A DNA stretch of 37,171 bases from Verrucomicrobiota bacterium. GTDB lineage: Bacteria > Verrucomicrobiota > Verrucomicrobiia > Chthoniobacterales > Terrimicrobiaceae. This document shows positions 1 to 9,863 of this stretch, in pieces. Each line of letters begins with the position of its first letter. Position 1 is the first letter of the stretch. The notes beneath the pieces were generated by a model, which had not been told where the DNA came from, ran no database searches, and was given only the letters and a program-made list of their open reading frames with translations. The stretch lies in NCBI GenBank assembly GCA_026398285.1, contig JAPLTI010000158.1, positions 1 through 37,171 of the forward strand. The letters are read 5' to 3'. The position numbers and the translations under genes are program-made.

Positions 1-915
1 CATCGTGGCCACCATAACCGCCAATTGTCCATGCGTGAATCCGAGCACCTTCAGTGTCGTAAAAGCGCGGGCGTTCTCTTTGACAAACATCAGAAAAGTC
101 TGCCCTGAAAATGCGGCACCAACGATCAGCCCGACGGTGATGGTGATGTAGAAGAGGTGTGGCACTCCCTGGTCCGCGTAGAACTGGGAACTGGCCGCCT
201 CAAACTCCTCGCGGGTGAACGCTTTCCAACCAGTCGCCGCACGAATCTCGCGCGTCACTTTCCCCCGATCCGCGTCGGCTTCGAAACGACCGACAACAAA
301 TGTTGTGCATCGGCTTTCGGCCCGATTAAGTTGGATGGCAGTGGAATGACTTACATGAATGATCGGGAATCCGGTGAAAGGAGGTGACGCATTGCTGACT
401 CCTTTAATTTGCAGCCATTTATCATGGATGCGAATCCTCATTCCGGGGCGAAAATTCTCGCCGGGATACAGGAGGGCCATGCCGCCTGGATCGATAACTG
501 CGGAATCGCGCTCGTCAAGGACCGAACTGTCGCCAATTTTCATCCGCGGTTCCCCCACCTTGCTCTGCTCCGGCACTCCCAAGAGGGTGACCATACTCAG
601 TTTTCCGGCTTCCGTGCGGGCGAGGGCATCTACCTTGAGCAAGGGCAAGGCCCACTTCACGCCAGGAAAACCGCGCACAATCTCAGCTGCCGTGTCTTTG
701 AGCGGCTTAGCCTGATCAAAGCATTCGGTTGAGGAATCCATAACCCAAAGATCGGCTTCCCGCACATCGCGAATCTGGGAACCAGACATGGCGAGGAAAC
801 TAACAAGAAACGAGGCTTGGTTTTGCGTCAAAAATGCCGCCATCGCAATGGCCAAGACCATCGCAAGAAACTTTGGACCATCGTGACTCAACATCGTAAA
901 GGCCATCGAAATCAT
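1..915 (-). CDS. ABC transporter permease, FtsX/DevC-like (partial, runs off left edge)
   Basis: Minus-strand translation from ATG at 915 (MISMAFTMLSHDGPKFLAMVLAMAIAAFLTQNQASFLVSFLAMSGSQIRDVREADLWVMD...) continues open to the window edge with ...FYITITVGLIVGAAFSGQTFLMFVKENARAFTTLKVLGFTHGQLAVMVATM, typical of DevC/FtsX-type permeases. Confidence 0.75.
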   Translation of the reverse strand, partial: MISMAFTMLSHDGPKFLAMVLAIAMAAFLTQNQASFLVSFLAMSGSQIRDVREADLWVMDSSTECFDQAKPLKDTAAEIVRGFPGVKWALPLLKVDALARTEAGKLSMVTLLGVPEQSKVGEPRMKIGDSSVLDERDSAVIDPGGMALLYPGENFRPGMRIRIHDKWLQIKGVSNASPPFTGFPIIHVSHSTAIQLNRAESRCTTFVVGRFEADADRGKVTREIRAATGWKAFTREEFEAASSQFYADQGVPHLFYITITVGLIVGAAFSGQTFLMFVKENARAFTTLKVLGFTHGQLAVMVATM

Positions 916-1562
916 CGCCCTCTGGCCTCCTTGGTTTTGGCTGCTGGCTTTTTCATCGGGCCCTTGATTTTCAGATCAAATGCAGTGCAGATCCATGTTT
1001 GGAAAAGCCGGGAGGACGCGCGCGAGTCCAGGCCAGGATCGCACGCCATCCGGGCTATCAGCCCGTCAACGCACGCGATCATGAAGACGGCCGCCTCGTG
1101 TGGCTGGATGGATCCGTCAATCTCGCCCCTCTCAATAGCAAAGCAGATCAGCGTTTCGATGCGCTTAGTAAGCACTGCATAGTATTTCTTAAGGACAAGA
1201 GCAATTTCGGGGTTGGTGGTGGCCTCAGCCGTGATTTGCAAGAACATGGCGAGCTCATCTCGATTCGCGCACCCCTGCTCTGCGATCGAGCCAAGGGTGG
1301 CAATCACCTCGGAGAAAGGCATCGCTGGAGGAATTTCCGCCACCGCTGCCTCCCAGCGGGCGCGATCCAGATCAATAATGCCCTTGATGATCGCTTCTTT
1401 GGAATCGAAATATCCGTAGAGAGCACCAACGCTGAGAGACTGGAATTCGCAGAGGTCGCGCATGGAAGTGCTGTGGAAGCCCTTTCGGGCGAAGCAGCGC
1501 ATGCACCCATCGAGGATGGCGAGCTTCTGCTTTTCGTAACGTTCGGAAGTGAGTTTAGGCAT
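912..1562 (-). CDS. TetR family transcriptional regulator
   Basis: ORF 912..1616; N-terminal HTH pattern LAILDGCMRCFARKGFHSTSMRDLCEFQSLSVGALYGYFDSKEAII. Start MPKLTSERYEKQ at 1562 preferred because a palindrome overlaps the upstream extension. Stop overlaps the downstream permease ATG (ATGA). Confidence 0.85.
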   Translation of the reverse strand: MPKLTSERYEKQKLAILDGCMRCFARKGFHSTSMRDLCEFQSLSVGALYGYFDSKEAIIKGIIDLDRARWEAAVAEIPPAMPFSEVIATLGSIAEQGCANRDELAMFLQITAEATTNPEIALVLKKYYAVLTKRIETLICFAIERGEIDGSIQPHEAAVFMIACVDGLIARMACDPGLDSRASSRLFQTWICTAFDLKIKGPMKKPAAKTKEARGR

Positions 1563-1577
1563 GGCGATTGATGGAAG

Positions 1578-1603
1578 ATAAAAAACGAATGTTCGTTTTT
1601 TAT
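1578..1603. promoter_or_regulatory. Inverted repeat, candidate TetR operator
   Basis: ATAAAAAACGAA-TG-TTCGTTTTTTAT: perfect 12-bp arms with 2-bp centre, 15 bp upstream of the proposed tetR start. Confidence 0.65.
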
Positions 1604-1667
1604 TTTGAGAAGTCAAAGCTTAATTCTCATTTCTTCAAGATGAGATGTATTTTGCTTCATTGCGTGA

Positions 1668-2225
1668 ATGGCAAGAACCCCCACCATCGACACAAGCCTC
1701 TTCAAGAAGGCTAAAGAAATCGTCAACAGCACCAAATGCGCTGCCACTCTTTTCCTCTGTCAGTCAGTTTTGCTCCCCGTATTCATGGGAGCCTCGCTTG
1801 AACAGACAGCAAAAGTCTGGGTCCGCTAGGGCCTCCACCGTCACCGCCGCCGTCAAATACTGGACCAACCGCCCCGCACACTTGCCCTCTCCGAATTTCA
1901 CCAAAGCCGCGACGTGCGCCTCTTGGAAGACCATAGCCACAACCTGCCCTAAGCCCACTGCCTCGAACTCCTCCTCAGAGACGAAATCCACATCCGCCAG
2001 CAAAGCCAAATCCTGCGCCCCACCCCATCTCAAAACGAACTATGCGTCGAAATCCACGGCCAAGCCAACCCCATCCACGACGCGACCCTCGAGGCCATCT
2101 GCCATGAACTCAACGCCACAGAAATCTGCTATCCTGGAATCGTCCTCCGCCTCGTCTACCGCCCAATCACACCATCCTTCTTCCCGCAAAGTCAGGATGT
2201 CGGAAATTGGCGATATTTTCTTAAT
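1668..2225 (+). pseudogene. Possible degraded coding sequence (in-frame stops)
   Basis: From ATG 1668 one frame reads MARTPTIDTSLFKKAKEIVNSTKCAATLFLCQ...AKVWVR* and continues past in-frame TAG (1827-1829) and TAA as LALSEFHQSRDVRLLEDHSHNLP*AHCLELLLRDEIHIRQQSQILRPTPSQNELCVEIHGQANPIHDATLEAICHELNATEICYPGIVLRLVYRPI, which has protein-like composition. Confidence 0.35.
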
Positions 2226-2229
2226 AATT

Positions 2230-2688
2230 TTACGGCGCGGACCCCGCCGCAGGGGTTGCGGTCGATGAATCCGCACGGCCGCCGGGTGGTTCCGACCAGG
2301 CTGGACGCGGGATGTAGATTTTATCTCCGGTGGATGGGTTGCCAGACACGATGTCGGCGATGAGAAAGGGATGCGCTTTGAGCGATGTCATGCGCAATGT
2401 CCCAGATTCGCGTCCATTCTGAACGGAGAGGTATTTCTCGCCCGGTATGACCGGCGTGGCGGACTCTGACTCGATCAGAACGAAATTTTCGGCCGTGTTC
2501 ACCAACTGGATCGTGCCGGCCCAATTCACCGGTGTGGCGGCAGGCGGGCGCGGCTTTTTTTTAGGGAGGAACTTACCCAGGCCACCAAGCCAAGAAGTGG
2601 GCGGGGCGAGCGGCTTGTTGCCAGACGGGTGCGTGCAGGCTCCGAGCGAAAAAACGACAGCAGCAGCAAGGAGGGGTGTGATTTTCAT
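2230..2688 (-). CDS. Putative lipoprotein
   Basis: MKITPLLAAAVVFSLGAC lipobox signal peptide; start overlaps upstream stop (TGATG). Confidence 0.65.
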   Translation of the reverse strand: MKITPLLAAAVVFSLGACTHPSGNKPLAPPTSWLGGLGKFLPKKKPRPPAATPVNWAGTIQLVNTAENFVLIESESATPVIPGEKYLSVQNGRESGTLRMTSLKAHPFLIADIVSGNPSTGDKIYIPRPAWSEPPGGRADSSTATPAAGSAP

Positions 2689-3197
2689 CAGGGAAGCCAG
2701 GCAGGGTCGCGGGAAGGCGTTTTAGCAAAAGCCGCCGCACCGGTTTCATCACGGAAAACCGCCCATTGCCCGTCCTTGCGGACGAGCAGGATGGTCTTAT
2801 CGGGTTGCACGAGTTTAAGAAATGCGGTTTCGCCCGAGTCGGCATCGCTCAGATTCGCGATCATCCACTCTTGATCAGACCATTCGCCGGCCTCGGAGGG
2901 GAGGAATCCCTCGCGAATCAGTTTTTCAAAGTAACCCGCCGCAGAATTCGCGCTGACTTCATAGGGCCAGCCGAGATGGTTTTTGCCGAACTGAAACCCG
3001 TCCAGCGCCATTTCTTGGGCCGCGTGGTGGATTGAAAGAGCATTGCGTGAAAAATCCGGCGCCGACACGGCATTGGAAATCGGATTCGGTGCGGGAACAT
3101 CGGGTTCGGTCGGTGTCTGGCTTTTCCGACAGGCGGTTGCCGTAAGCAGGCAGACGATGCCAGCGAAGAAAAAAAATCCGAGCCATCCGGGTCGCAT
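2688..3197 (-). CDS. Putative lipoprotein
   Basis: ORF 2688..3233; start MRPGWLGFFFFAGIVCLLTATAC at 3197 gives a lipoprotein signal peptide. Confidence 0.65.
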   Translation of the reverse strand: MRPGWLGFFFFAGIVCLLTATACRKSQTPTEPDVPAPNPISNAVSAPDFSRNALSIHHAAQEMALDGFQFGKNHLGWPYEVSANSAAGYFEKLIREGFLPSEAGEWSDQEWMIANLSDADSGETAFLKLVQPDKTILLVRKDGQWAVFRDETGAAAFAKTPSRDPAWLP

Positions 3198-3393
3198 GAT
3201 TGGGATGTATCCGAAGCGGCCCCTGCAATGCAAACCCCAAGCCCCTCCGAACCGTGGCCCACTGGGATTTTTGCATCAAATTAATACCCTTGCCGCTTGA
3301 CCCGACTTGGATGACTCGCCATAGTGACCGATTCCGAAGGGGAAAGCGCTGTGGCTACAGCTCGTCGCTTTCTGTTTCGGCAGAAACGATTTT

Positions 3394-4653
3394 ATGAATT
3401 CCGAACTCATCACAATGCTGGACCTGCTGGAGCGTGAGAAGGGCATCAAACGCGATGTCCTCGTGGAGGCTATTTCCACATCCATCCTGGCGGCTTCGAA
3501 AAAAAGTTTCACCTCGGGCACCCGCGAGCTTCGCATCGAGATCAACCCGCAAAGCGGCGCCATTCGCGCCATGGCGAAGCTTATCGTGGCTGAGAAAATA
3601 TCGAGTCCGCATGAAGAGATTCTCCTTTCCAAGGCTCGCGCCATTAAGCCAGACGCCCAGCCGGGTGAAGAGCTTGATGTCGAGGTGACGCCACGCGACT
3701 TCGGCCGCATCGCCGCACAGGCGGCCCGTCAGGCCATCAACCAGCGCCTCCGCCAGATCGAGCGGGAGATGATTTATGATGAGTTCAAGGATCGCACCGG
3801 AGAGATCGTGACCGGCACCGTCCGCCGCTTCGAGCGTTCGGATGTGATCGTGGATCTTGGCAAATTTGAAGGCGTCATGCCATCCCGCGAGCGCGTGCTC
3901 ACCGAGGAATACAATGTCGGCGACCGCCTGCGCGCCTATGTCGTCGCCGTGGAAAGCGGCAACCGCGGACCGGAGATCATTCTCTCCCGAAGCCATCCGA
4001 ATTTTGTCCGCCGCTTGTTTGAACTGGAGGTCAGCGAAATTGCCGACCGCACTGTAGAACTCAAGGTCCTCGCCCGCGAAGCAGGTTTCCGCACGAAGGT
4101 CGCCGTCCACAGCGCCGATCCGAAGGTCGATCCCGTAGGCGCCTGCGTCGGCATGCGCGGAGCCCGCGTCAAAAATATCGTCCGCGAACTCAACAACGAG
4201 AAAGTGGACATCATCCGCTGGGATGCCGACCCGCTCAAATTCGTGAGCGCCGCGCTCAAGCCGGCTAACATCAAATCCATCACCGCCGACGAAGCGAAAA
4301 AAATCATTCAGGTTCTTGTGCCGAAGGAAGACCTATCGATTGCCATCGGACGCAAAGGCCAGAACGCCCGCCTCACCGCAAAAATGTGCGGATGGGAAGT
4401 TGATATTCAAGAAGACAAACGCGAGGAAAAAGCCCTCAAGCACAAGACTGACGAGGCCGCCCACTCGCTTGCTGAGATTCTTGGAGTTTCCGAGGAAGAG
4501 GCCCTCAAACTAACCGCAGGCGGCATGAATTCCATCGAGGTCATTCAATTGGCCGGCGCAGAGGACATCGCCGAGGCGCTCGGTTCCGACATCGAAACCG
4601 GTCAGCGAATCCTCGCAGCGGCACAGGCTACACAAAAAACTCCCGCCGCCTGA
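3394..4653 (+). CDS. nusA: Transcription termination/antitermination protein NusA
   Basis: 419 aa; S1/KH architecture, DPVGACVGMRGARVKNIVRELNNEKVDIIRW and SIAIGRKGQNARLTAKMCGWEVDI motifs; next to infB. Confidence 0.97.
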   Translation: MNSELITMLDLLEREKGIKRDVLVEAISTSILAASKKSFTSGTRELRIEINPQSGAIRAMAKLIVAEKISSPHEEILLSKARAIKPDAQPGEELDVEVTPRDFGRIAAQAARQAINQRLRQIEREMIYDEFKDRTGEIVTGTVRRFERSDVIVDLGKFEGVMPSRERVLTEEYNVGDRLRAYVVAVESGNRGPEIILSRSHPNFVRRLFELEVSEIADRTVELKVLAREAGFRTKVAVHSADPKVDPVGACVGMRGARVKNIVRELNNEKVDIIRWDADPLKFVSAALKPANIKSITADEAKKIIQVLVPKEDLSIAIGRKGQNARLTAKMCGWEVDIQEDKREEKALKHKTDEAAHSLAEILGVSEEEALKLTAGGMNSIEVIQLAGAEDIAEALGSDIETGQRILAAAQATQKTPAA

Positions 4654-4689
4654 GGGGTATGAAAACGTTCCCCCGGCTCGCAATTTACC

Positions 4690-6831
4690 ATGGCAGAGAA
4701 AACAAAGAAAAAAACCACCGAGGAGAAGCCGGCCGCCACGAAGCGTCCAGCAGGATCCTCGCGCTCCACGCGCACTCCACGCTCCGCTGAAACTCCCGCG
4801 CCATCTGCCACCCCAGCTCCCGAACCGAAGGTTCAGGGTCCGACGGTCGACCTGCTCGAGCCGGTTAAAAAAGTAAAAAAAACTTCCGATAAGCCTGGCC
4901 TCAAGCCTTTCATCAAGCCTCTCGTAGCCACGCCGGTCTCGCAAACGCCACCTCCGCCTGAACCAGAGCCGATTCCTGAATCAGTTCCTGCAGAAGAGAT
5001 ACCCGCTAACGAGGAATCCGAGCTCGAGGTGTCCAGTGCAGATTTGTCGGGGAAAAAAGTCCTCAACATTAAGCCTCCGATCGCCGTAAAGGCGCTGGCC
5101 GAGGAACTCGGTCTCAAGCCCTTCCAGCTCATCAAGGACCTGATGTCGCTCCAGATTTTTGCGAATCTGAACCAGACTGTTGAGGCGGATGTCGTCGCAA
5201 AGGTCTGCGATATGCATGGCTTTGTTTTCGAGCGTGAGCGCAAGGATACATCGAAGGGACATCATAAGGTCGAAGCGAAGGTCGAGGTTCCCAAAGCTCC
5301 CGAGCCAGCCAAGATCGACGAACTCCAGCTTCGCGCCCCGATTATCACTTTCATGGGTCATGTGGACCACGGCAAAACATCCCTTCTCGATGCCATTCGT
5401 AAGGCCCGCGTCGCAGCCGGTGAAGCCGGTGGCATCACCCAGCACATCGGCGCTTACAGCGTCGAACGCAATGGCCAAAAAATCACTTTCCTCGACACCC
5501 CCGGCCACGCCGCTTTCACCGCGATGCGCGCCCGGGGAGCCAATGTCACGGATATCGTGGTTATTGTTGTGGCAGCAGATGACGGCCTCATGCCGCAGAC
5601 GCTCGAAGCGATCTCCCACGCCAAAGCCGCCAAGGTCAAAATCATGGTGGCGATCAACAAAATCGACATGCCTTCGGCCAATCCCGACCGTGTCCGCACC
5701 CAGTTGCAGGAAAAAGGCCTCACTCCCGAAGATTGGGGCGGTGAAACGATCTGCATTCCGGTGAGCGCCACAAAAGGCACCGGCATAAGCGACCTTCTCG
5801 ACTCCATGCTCTTGGAAGCGGAAATGCTGGAACTCAAAGCCAGCTCGTCCTTGGACGCCCGCTGCACAGTCATCGAAGCCCAGGTCGAGCAAGGCCGCGG
5901 ACCGACAGCCACTGTGATCGTTCGCATGGGCACCTTGAAAGCAGGCGATGTCTTCATTTGTGGCAACCACTGGGGCAAGGTGAAGCAACTCATCAATGAC
6001 CTTGGAAAACCCGTCAAGGAGGCTGGTCCTTCGATGCCGGTGAAAATCCTCGGATTGAGCGGACTCCCGAATGCGGGCGACGAATTGGTCGTGATGGATT
6101 CGGAAAAATCCGCGCGAATTCTGAGTGAAGAGCGCCTGGCCGATCTCCGCGACACCAAACTTTCCACACCTCAGCGCACCACGCTGGAAAACCTCTTTGC
6201 CAGCATCGCCTCCGAGTCGAAGCCCGCGCTCAAAGCCATCGTCAAATGCGATGTGCAAGGCTCGCTCGAAGCCGTCGTGGCGTCGCTCAAGGAGATTCCT
6301 CAAAAGAAAATCACCCTCGATATCATCCACAGCGCCGTCGGCCCGATCACGGAGTCCGATGTCCTTCTGGCCAGCGCGTCCAATGCCGTCATCATCGGCT
6401 TTGGCACCAAGACCGAGAACAGCGCCGCGCAAGCCGCCAAGCGCGAGGGCGTTCAGATCAAGCTCTACAGCATCATTTACGAATTGCTCGACCAGGTCCG
6501 CGAATCCATGAGCGGCATGCTCGCGCCGGAACACCGCGAAGCCATCATCGGCCACGCCGAGGTCAAGCAGGTGTTCGATCTCACCAAGGGCAAGGTGGCC
6601 GGTTGCATTGTCATTGATGGCCGGATCGCCCGCAGCGCCCGAGCCCGCGTGTTGCGCCGCCGCCAGCCGATTTACGACGGCGGCATCGCCACACTCCGCC
6701 GCTTCGCCGACGAGGTTAAGGAAGTGCGCTCGGGTCTCGAATGCGGCATCAAGCTGGGTGATTTCACGGAATACCTGCCCGAAGATATCATCGAGTGCTA
6801 CACGCTCGAGAAGATCGCGCAGCAACTGTAG
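4690..6831 (+). CDS. infB: Translation initiation factor IF-2
   Basis: 713 aa; G1 [36 protein letters not shown] motifs. Confidence 0.98.
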   Translation: MAEKTKKKTTEEKPAATKRPAGSSRSTRTPRSAETPAPSATPAPEPKVQGPTVDLLEPVKKVKKTSDKPGLKPFIKPLVATPVSQTPPPPEPEPIPESVPAEEIPANEESELEVSSADLSGKKVLNIKPPIAVKALAEELGLKPFQLIKDLMSLQIFANLNQTVEADVVAKVCDMHGFVFERERKDTSKGHHKVEAKVEVPKAPEPAKIDELQLRAPIITFMGHVDHGKTSLLDAIRKARVAAGEAGGITQHIGAYSVERNGQKITFLDTPGHAAFTAMRARGANVTDIVVIVVAADDGLMPQTLEAISHAKAAKVKIMVAINKIDMPSANPDRVRTQLQEKGLTPEDWGGETICIPVSATKGTGISDLLDSMLLEAEMLELKASSSLDARCTVIEAQVEQGRGPTATVIVRMGTLKAGDVFICGNHWGKVKQLINDLGKPVKEAGPSMPVKILGLSGLPNAGDELVVMDSEKSARILSEERLADLRDTKLSTPQRTTLENLFASIASESKPALKAIVKCDVQGSLEAVVASLKEIPQKKITLDIIHSAVGPITESDVLLASASNAVIIGFGTKTENSAAQAAKREGVQIKLYSIIYELLDQVRESMSGMLAPEHREAIIGHAEVKQVFDLTKGKVAGCIVIDGRIARSARARVLRRRQPIYDGGIATLRRFADEVKEVRSGLECGIKLGDFTEYLPEDIIECYTLEKIAQQL

Positions 6832-6892
6832 ACTTTAATCCTAATCCCACGACCGACCGCAGGCTGAAGACCTCGTCCGGACAAACAGTGCC

Positions 6893-7261
6893 ATGAAAAA
6901 CCGACTCGTCAGGGTATGCGAAGTGCTGAAACGCGAAATCGGCGTAATCATTCGCCGCGAGCTGGAGTTTGAAAACACTCTCGTGACCGTAAGCGATGTA
7001 GACATCACTCCCGACCTCAAGCAGGCCCATATTTTTATTTCCGCGCTGGGCACGCCCGCCGGACGCCGCAAGGCGATGGAGGCCCTTGAGAACCACCGAG
7101 TCATGTTCCAGACCGAGCTGTCCCGCCGCGTGCAAATGAAACACACGCCCCACTTGAATTTCCGCCTCGACGACGCCATCGAGCGCGGCACCCGGGTCAT
7201 CGACATCATGGATGAGCTCGGCCTAAAGGAGGAATTGCCAAATGACGAAAATGAACTTTGA
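6893..7261 (+). CDS. rbfA: Ribosome-binding factor A
   Basis: 122 aa; RVCEVLKREIGVIIRRELE..VTVSDVDITPDLKQAHIFIS; position between infB and truB. Confidence 0.93.
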   Translation: MKNRLVRVCEVLKREIGVIIRRELEFENTLVTVSDVDITPDLKQAHIFISALGTPAGRRKAMEALENHRVMFQTELSRRVQMKHTPHLNFRLDDAIERGTRVIDIMDELGLKEELPNDENEL

Positions 7262-8216
7262 CATCATCTCAGATGCACTTCGCGATGCCCGCACGGTGGG
7301 AGTTGCCAGCCATATCCGCCCCGATGCCGACGCGCTGGGATCGACCATTGCCTTTGCCCTCTGGCTGCGCGATTGCGGCAAGGAAGTGACGGCCTACAAC
7401 GAGGAGGGTTCGACTGCGAAGTTCCACTACCTGCCGTGCCACGAGATCGTAAGCCTGCCTCCCGCCACGCCGCAGAAATTCGATGTTTTTGTCGCGCTCG
7501 ATACCTCGGTGAAAAACCGCCTCGGCACGGTGAACAAAGCGATCGCCCCCGGCACGACGGTCCTCAATATCGATCACCACATCAGCAACGAGAACTACGG
7601 CGATGTGAATTTCATCGATGCCTCAGCACCAGCCACCGGGCAGATCCTTTTGGAATTTTTCCAGCATGTCGGCGCCCGCGTTTCTGCAGAGATGGCGACC
7701 AATCTGTTTGCGGCGATCTCCACCGACACCGGCTCATTCCAATACGCCGGCACAAACGAGCGCACCTTCGCCGCTGCCTCGCATCTCATCAGCTGCGGCG
7801 TGGATGTTCCCGGCCTCTCCCGTGCGATGTATGACAGCCAGCCCCGCCGCCGCTTCGAACTTCTCCGGCACGCGCTGAATACTGCCGAGTTTCATTGCGA
7901 CGACCGCATCGCAACTTTCTCCCTCCCGATGGATCTCGTGGAGAGACTGAAGGTCCTCCCCGAGGACAACGAGGGGATCATCGACCATCTGCGTTCCATC
8001 GAAGGCGTCGAAGCCGCCGTGTTTTTCGAGGAACTTCCCGAAGGCAAAGTGCGCGTGAGCGCCCGCTCGAAGTTTCCGAGGATCGATGTCTGCAAAGTGT
8101 GCAAAAAATTTGAAGGCGGCGGACACCCTATGGCCGCCGGCGCTCGCGTCGATGGCACGCTCACCCAAGTCAAAAACGATTTTTTAAAAGCTCTCTCTGA
8201 TGAAATCCGGAACTGA
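7242..8216 (+). CDS. nrnA: DHH-family phosphoesterase (NrnA-like bifunctional oligoribonuclease/PAP phosphatase)
   Basis: 324 aa; SHIRPDADALGS, NIDHHISNENYGDVNFID, C-terminal GGGHPMAAGA. Confidence 0.88.
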   Translation: MTKMNFDIISDALRDARTVGVASHIRPDADALGSTIAFALWLRDCGKEVTAYNEEGSTAKFHYLPCHEIVSLPPATPQKFDVFVALDTSVKNRLGTVNKAIAPGTTVLNIDHHISNENYGDVNFIDASAPATGQILLEFFQHVGARVSAEMATNLFAAISTDTGSFQYAGTNERTFAAASHLISCGVDVPGLSRAMYDSQPRRRFELLRHALNTAEFHCDDRIATFSLPMDLVERLKVLPEDNEGIIDHLRSIEGVEAAVFFEELPEGKVRVSARSKFPRIDVCKVCKKFEGGGHPMAAGARVDGTLTQVKNDFLKALSDEIRN

Positions 8217-8922
8217 AATTGACGGCGTCCTGCTCGTAGACAAAGCTCCAGGCATGACATCCCACGATGTCGTGGCGATAACCCGCCGTGCGCTGAACAC
8301 CAAAAAAGTCGGCCACTGCGGCACGCTGGACCCGCTCGCTACAGGGCTCTTGATCATCACCATCGGCCGAGGAACAAAAATCCAAGACCTCCTCATGAGC
8401 GAGGACAAGGAGTATGTCGGCACGCTGGGCCTCGGTGAGATCACGGACAGCCAAGACTCCGACGGACAGGTCATCGAAACCCGGCCGGTCCCCGATTTTA
8501 CCCGCGATCAATTGGATGCGGCGTTCGCCAAATACCATGGCGATTTTTATCAGACGCCGCCGATGGTTAGCGCCATCAAGAAAGATGGTGTGCCACTCTA
8601 CAAGCTCGCGCGTCAGGGCAAGACCGTGGAACGCGAGCCACGCTTCGTTCATGTTTACGCACACGAGATTCAATCCGTGAGAATGCCGGAAGTGGATTTC
8701 CGCGTTGTGTGCAGCAAGGGATTTTATGTCCGCACCTACGCAAACGACATCGGCATGGAGCTCGGCTGCGGAGCACATCTCAAATCCTTGCGCCGCACGA
8801 AATCCGGACGATTCAATGTGGAAGGTGCGGTGACCATTGAAGAACTCAAGGCGGGACCGATTGAAGCCATCGCGCAGCGCGTCCTCAGCCTCCCCGCCGT
8901 TTCGCGGCTTCGCGGTGCCTGA
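8200..8922 (+). CDS. truB: tRNA pseudouridine(55) synthase TruB
   Basis: 240 aa; GVLLVDKAPGMTSHDVV and KVGHCGTLDPLATGLL motifs. Confidence 0.96.
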   Translation: MKSGTEIDGVLLVDKAPGMTSHDVVAITRRALNTKKVGHCGTLDPLATGLLIITIGRGTKIQDLLMSEDKEYVGTLGLGEITDSQDSDGQVIETRPVPDFTRDQLDAAFAKYHGDFYQTPPMVSAIKKDGVPLYKLARQGKTVEREPRFVHVYAHEIQSVRMPEVDFRVVCSKGFYVRTYANDIGMELGCGAHLKSLRRTKSGRFNVEGAVTIEELKAGPIEAIAQRVLSLPAVSRLRGA

Positions 8923-9863
8923 TGAAAATCCTTCGTTCCATCGAAGCCCTTGCGGAAATCGATGCGCCGGTCGTGCTGGCAGCAGGTGTCTTTGATGGCC
9001 TGCATCTCGGCCATCAGGCAGTGCTCCGCGCGGCCATAGAATCCGCCGCCCGCATTGGAGGCGTTCCAGTCGCACTGACATTCGACCCCCATCCCGCTGT
9101 CATCCTGCGTCCAGACAAGGCCCCAAAACTTCTGACGCCTCTGGATTTCAAGCTGGAACTCATTGAGCGCCTTGGCATCGAACACGCCCTCGTCATCACA
9201 TTCGACGCCGCTTTTGCTGCCATCGAAGCTGAGGACTTTGTTTTGAAGCTCTGCCACACCGCGCCAGAGCTTACCGGCATCTGCATCGGTGAAGGCTGGC
9301 TGTTTGGCAATGGCAGACGGGGAAATGCCCGTTTGCTGCAAACACTCGGAATGAAAAACGGCTTCTTCACTAGCGCCACCGCGCCAGTCCTCATGGATGG
9401 GGAAGTCGTCAGCAGCACACGCATCCGGGAAGCCCTCGCTTCAGGCAATCTGCCCGCAGCCGCACGCCTCCTTGGCAGAGACTTTGCCGTTCGTGGCAAG
9501 GTCACACGCGGTGCCGGACTCGGAGCAAAACTCGGCTTCCCCACGGCCAATATCGCCACCGGCCATCAGCAATATCCAACGGACGGGGTTTACGCCATCC
9601 AAGCAACATGGAACGCCAAGACATACCAAGGCGTGGCAAACATAGGGCTGCGTCCGACCGTTTCGGATGACAAGCAACGCGTTCTAGAGGTGCATCTTTT
9701 TGATTTTTCCGCCGACCTTTACGACACCGAAATCGAAGTCGCGTTTCTTAATTATCTCCGGCCTGAGAAGAAATTTGAAAACAAAGACGCCCTCTGCGTG
9801 CAGATCCGCGAGGATGTGGGCGCAGCGCGTGAGTGGTTTCAAAACCGGACTGCCGCAGCATGA
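8922..9863 (+). CDS. ribF: Bifunctional riboflavin kinase/FAD synthetase
   Basis: 313 aa; GVFDGLHLGHQAVL, STRIREALASGNLPAAARLLGRDFAVRGKVTRGAGLGAKLGFPTANI. Confidence 0.96.
   Translation: MKILRSIEALAEIDAPVVLAAGVFDGLHLGHQAVLRAAIESAARIGGVPVALTFDPHPAVILRPDKAPKLLTPLDFKLELIERLGIEHALVITFDAAFAAIEAEDFVLKLCHTAPELTGICIGEGWLFGNGRRGNARLLQTLGMKNGFFTSATAPVLMDGEVVSSTRIREALASGNLPAAARLLGRDFAVRGKVTRGAGLGAKLGFPTANIATGHQQYPTDGVYAIQATWNAKTYQGVANIGLRPTVSDDKQRVLEVHLFDFSADLYDTEIEVAFLNYLRPEKKFENKDALCVQIREDVGAAREWFQNRTAAA

Noticed and set aside
999-1571. 190-aa plus-strand ORF antisense to tetR
   Set aside because: Antisense to a regulator with clear HTH; no motifs.
4981-6825. 614-aa minus-strand ORF antisense to infB
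   Set aside because: Mirror ORF of a confidently identified gene in GC-rich DNA; composition is not protein-like and no motifs are seen.
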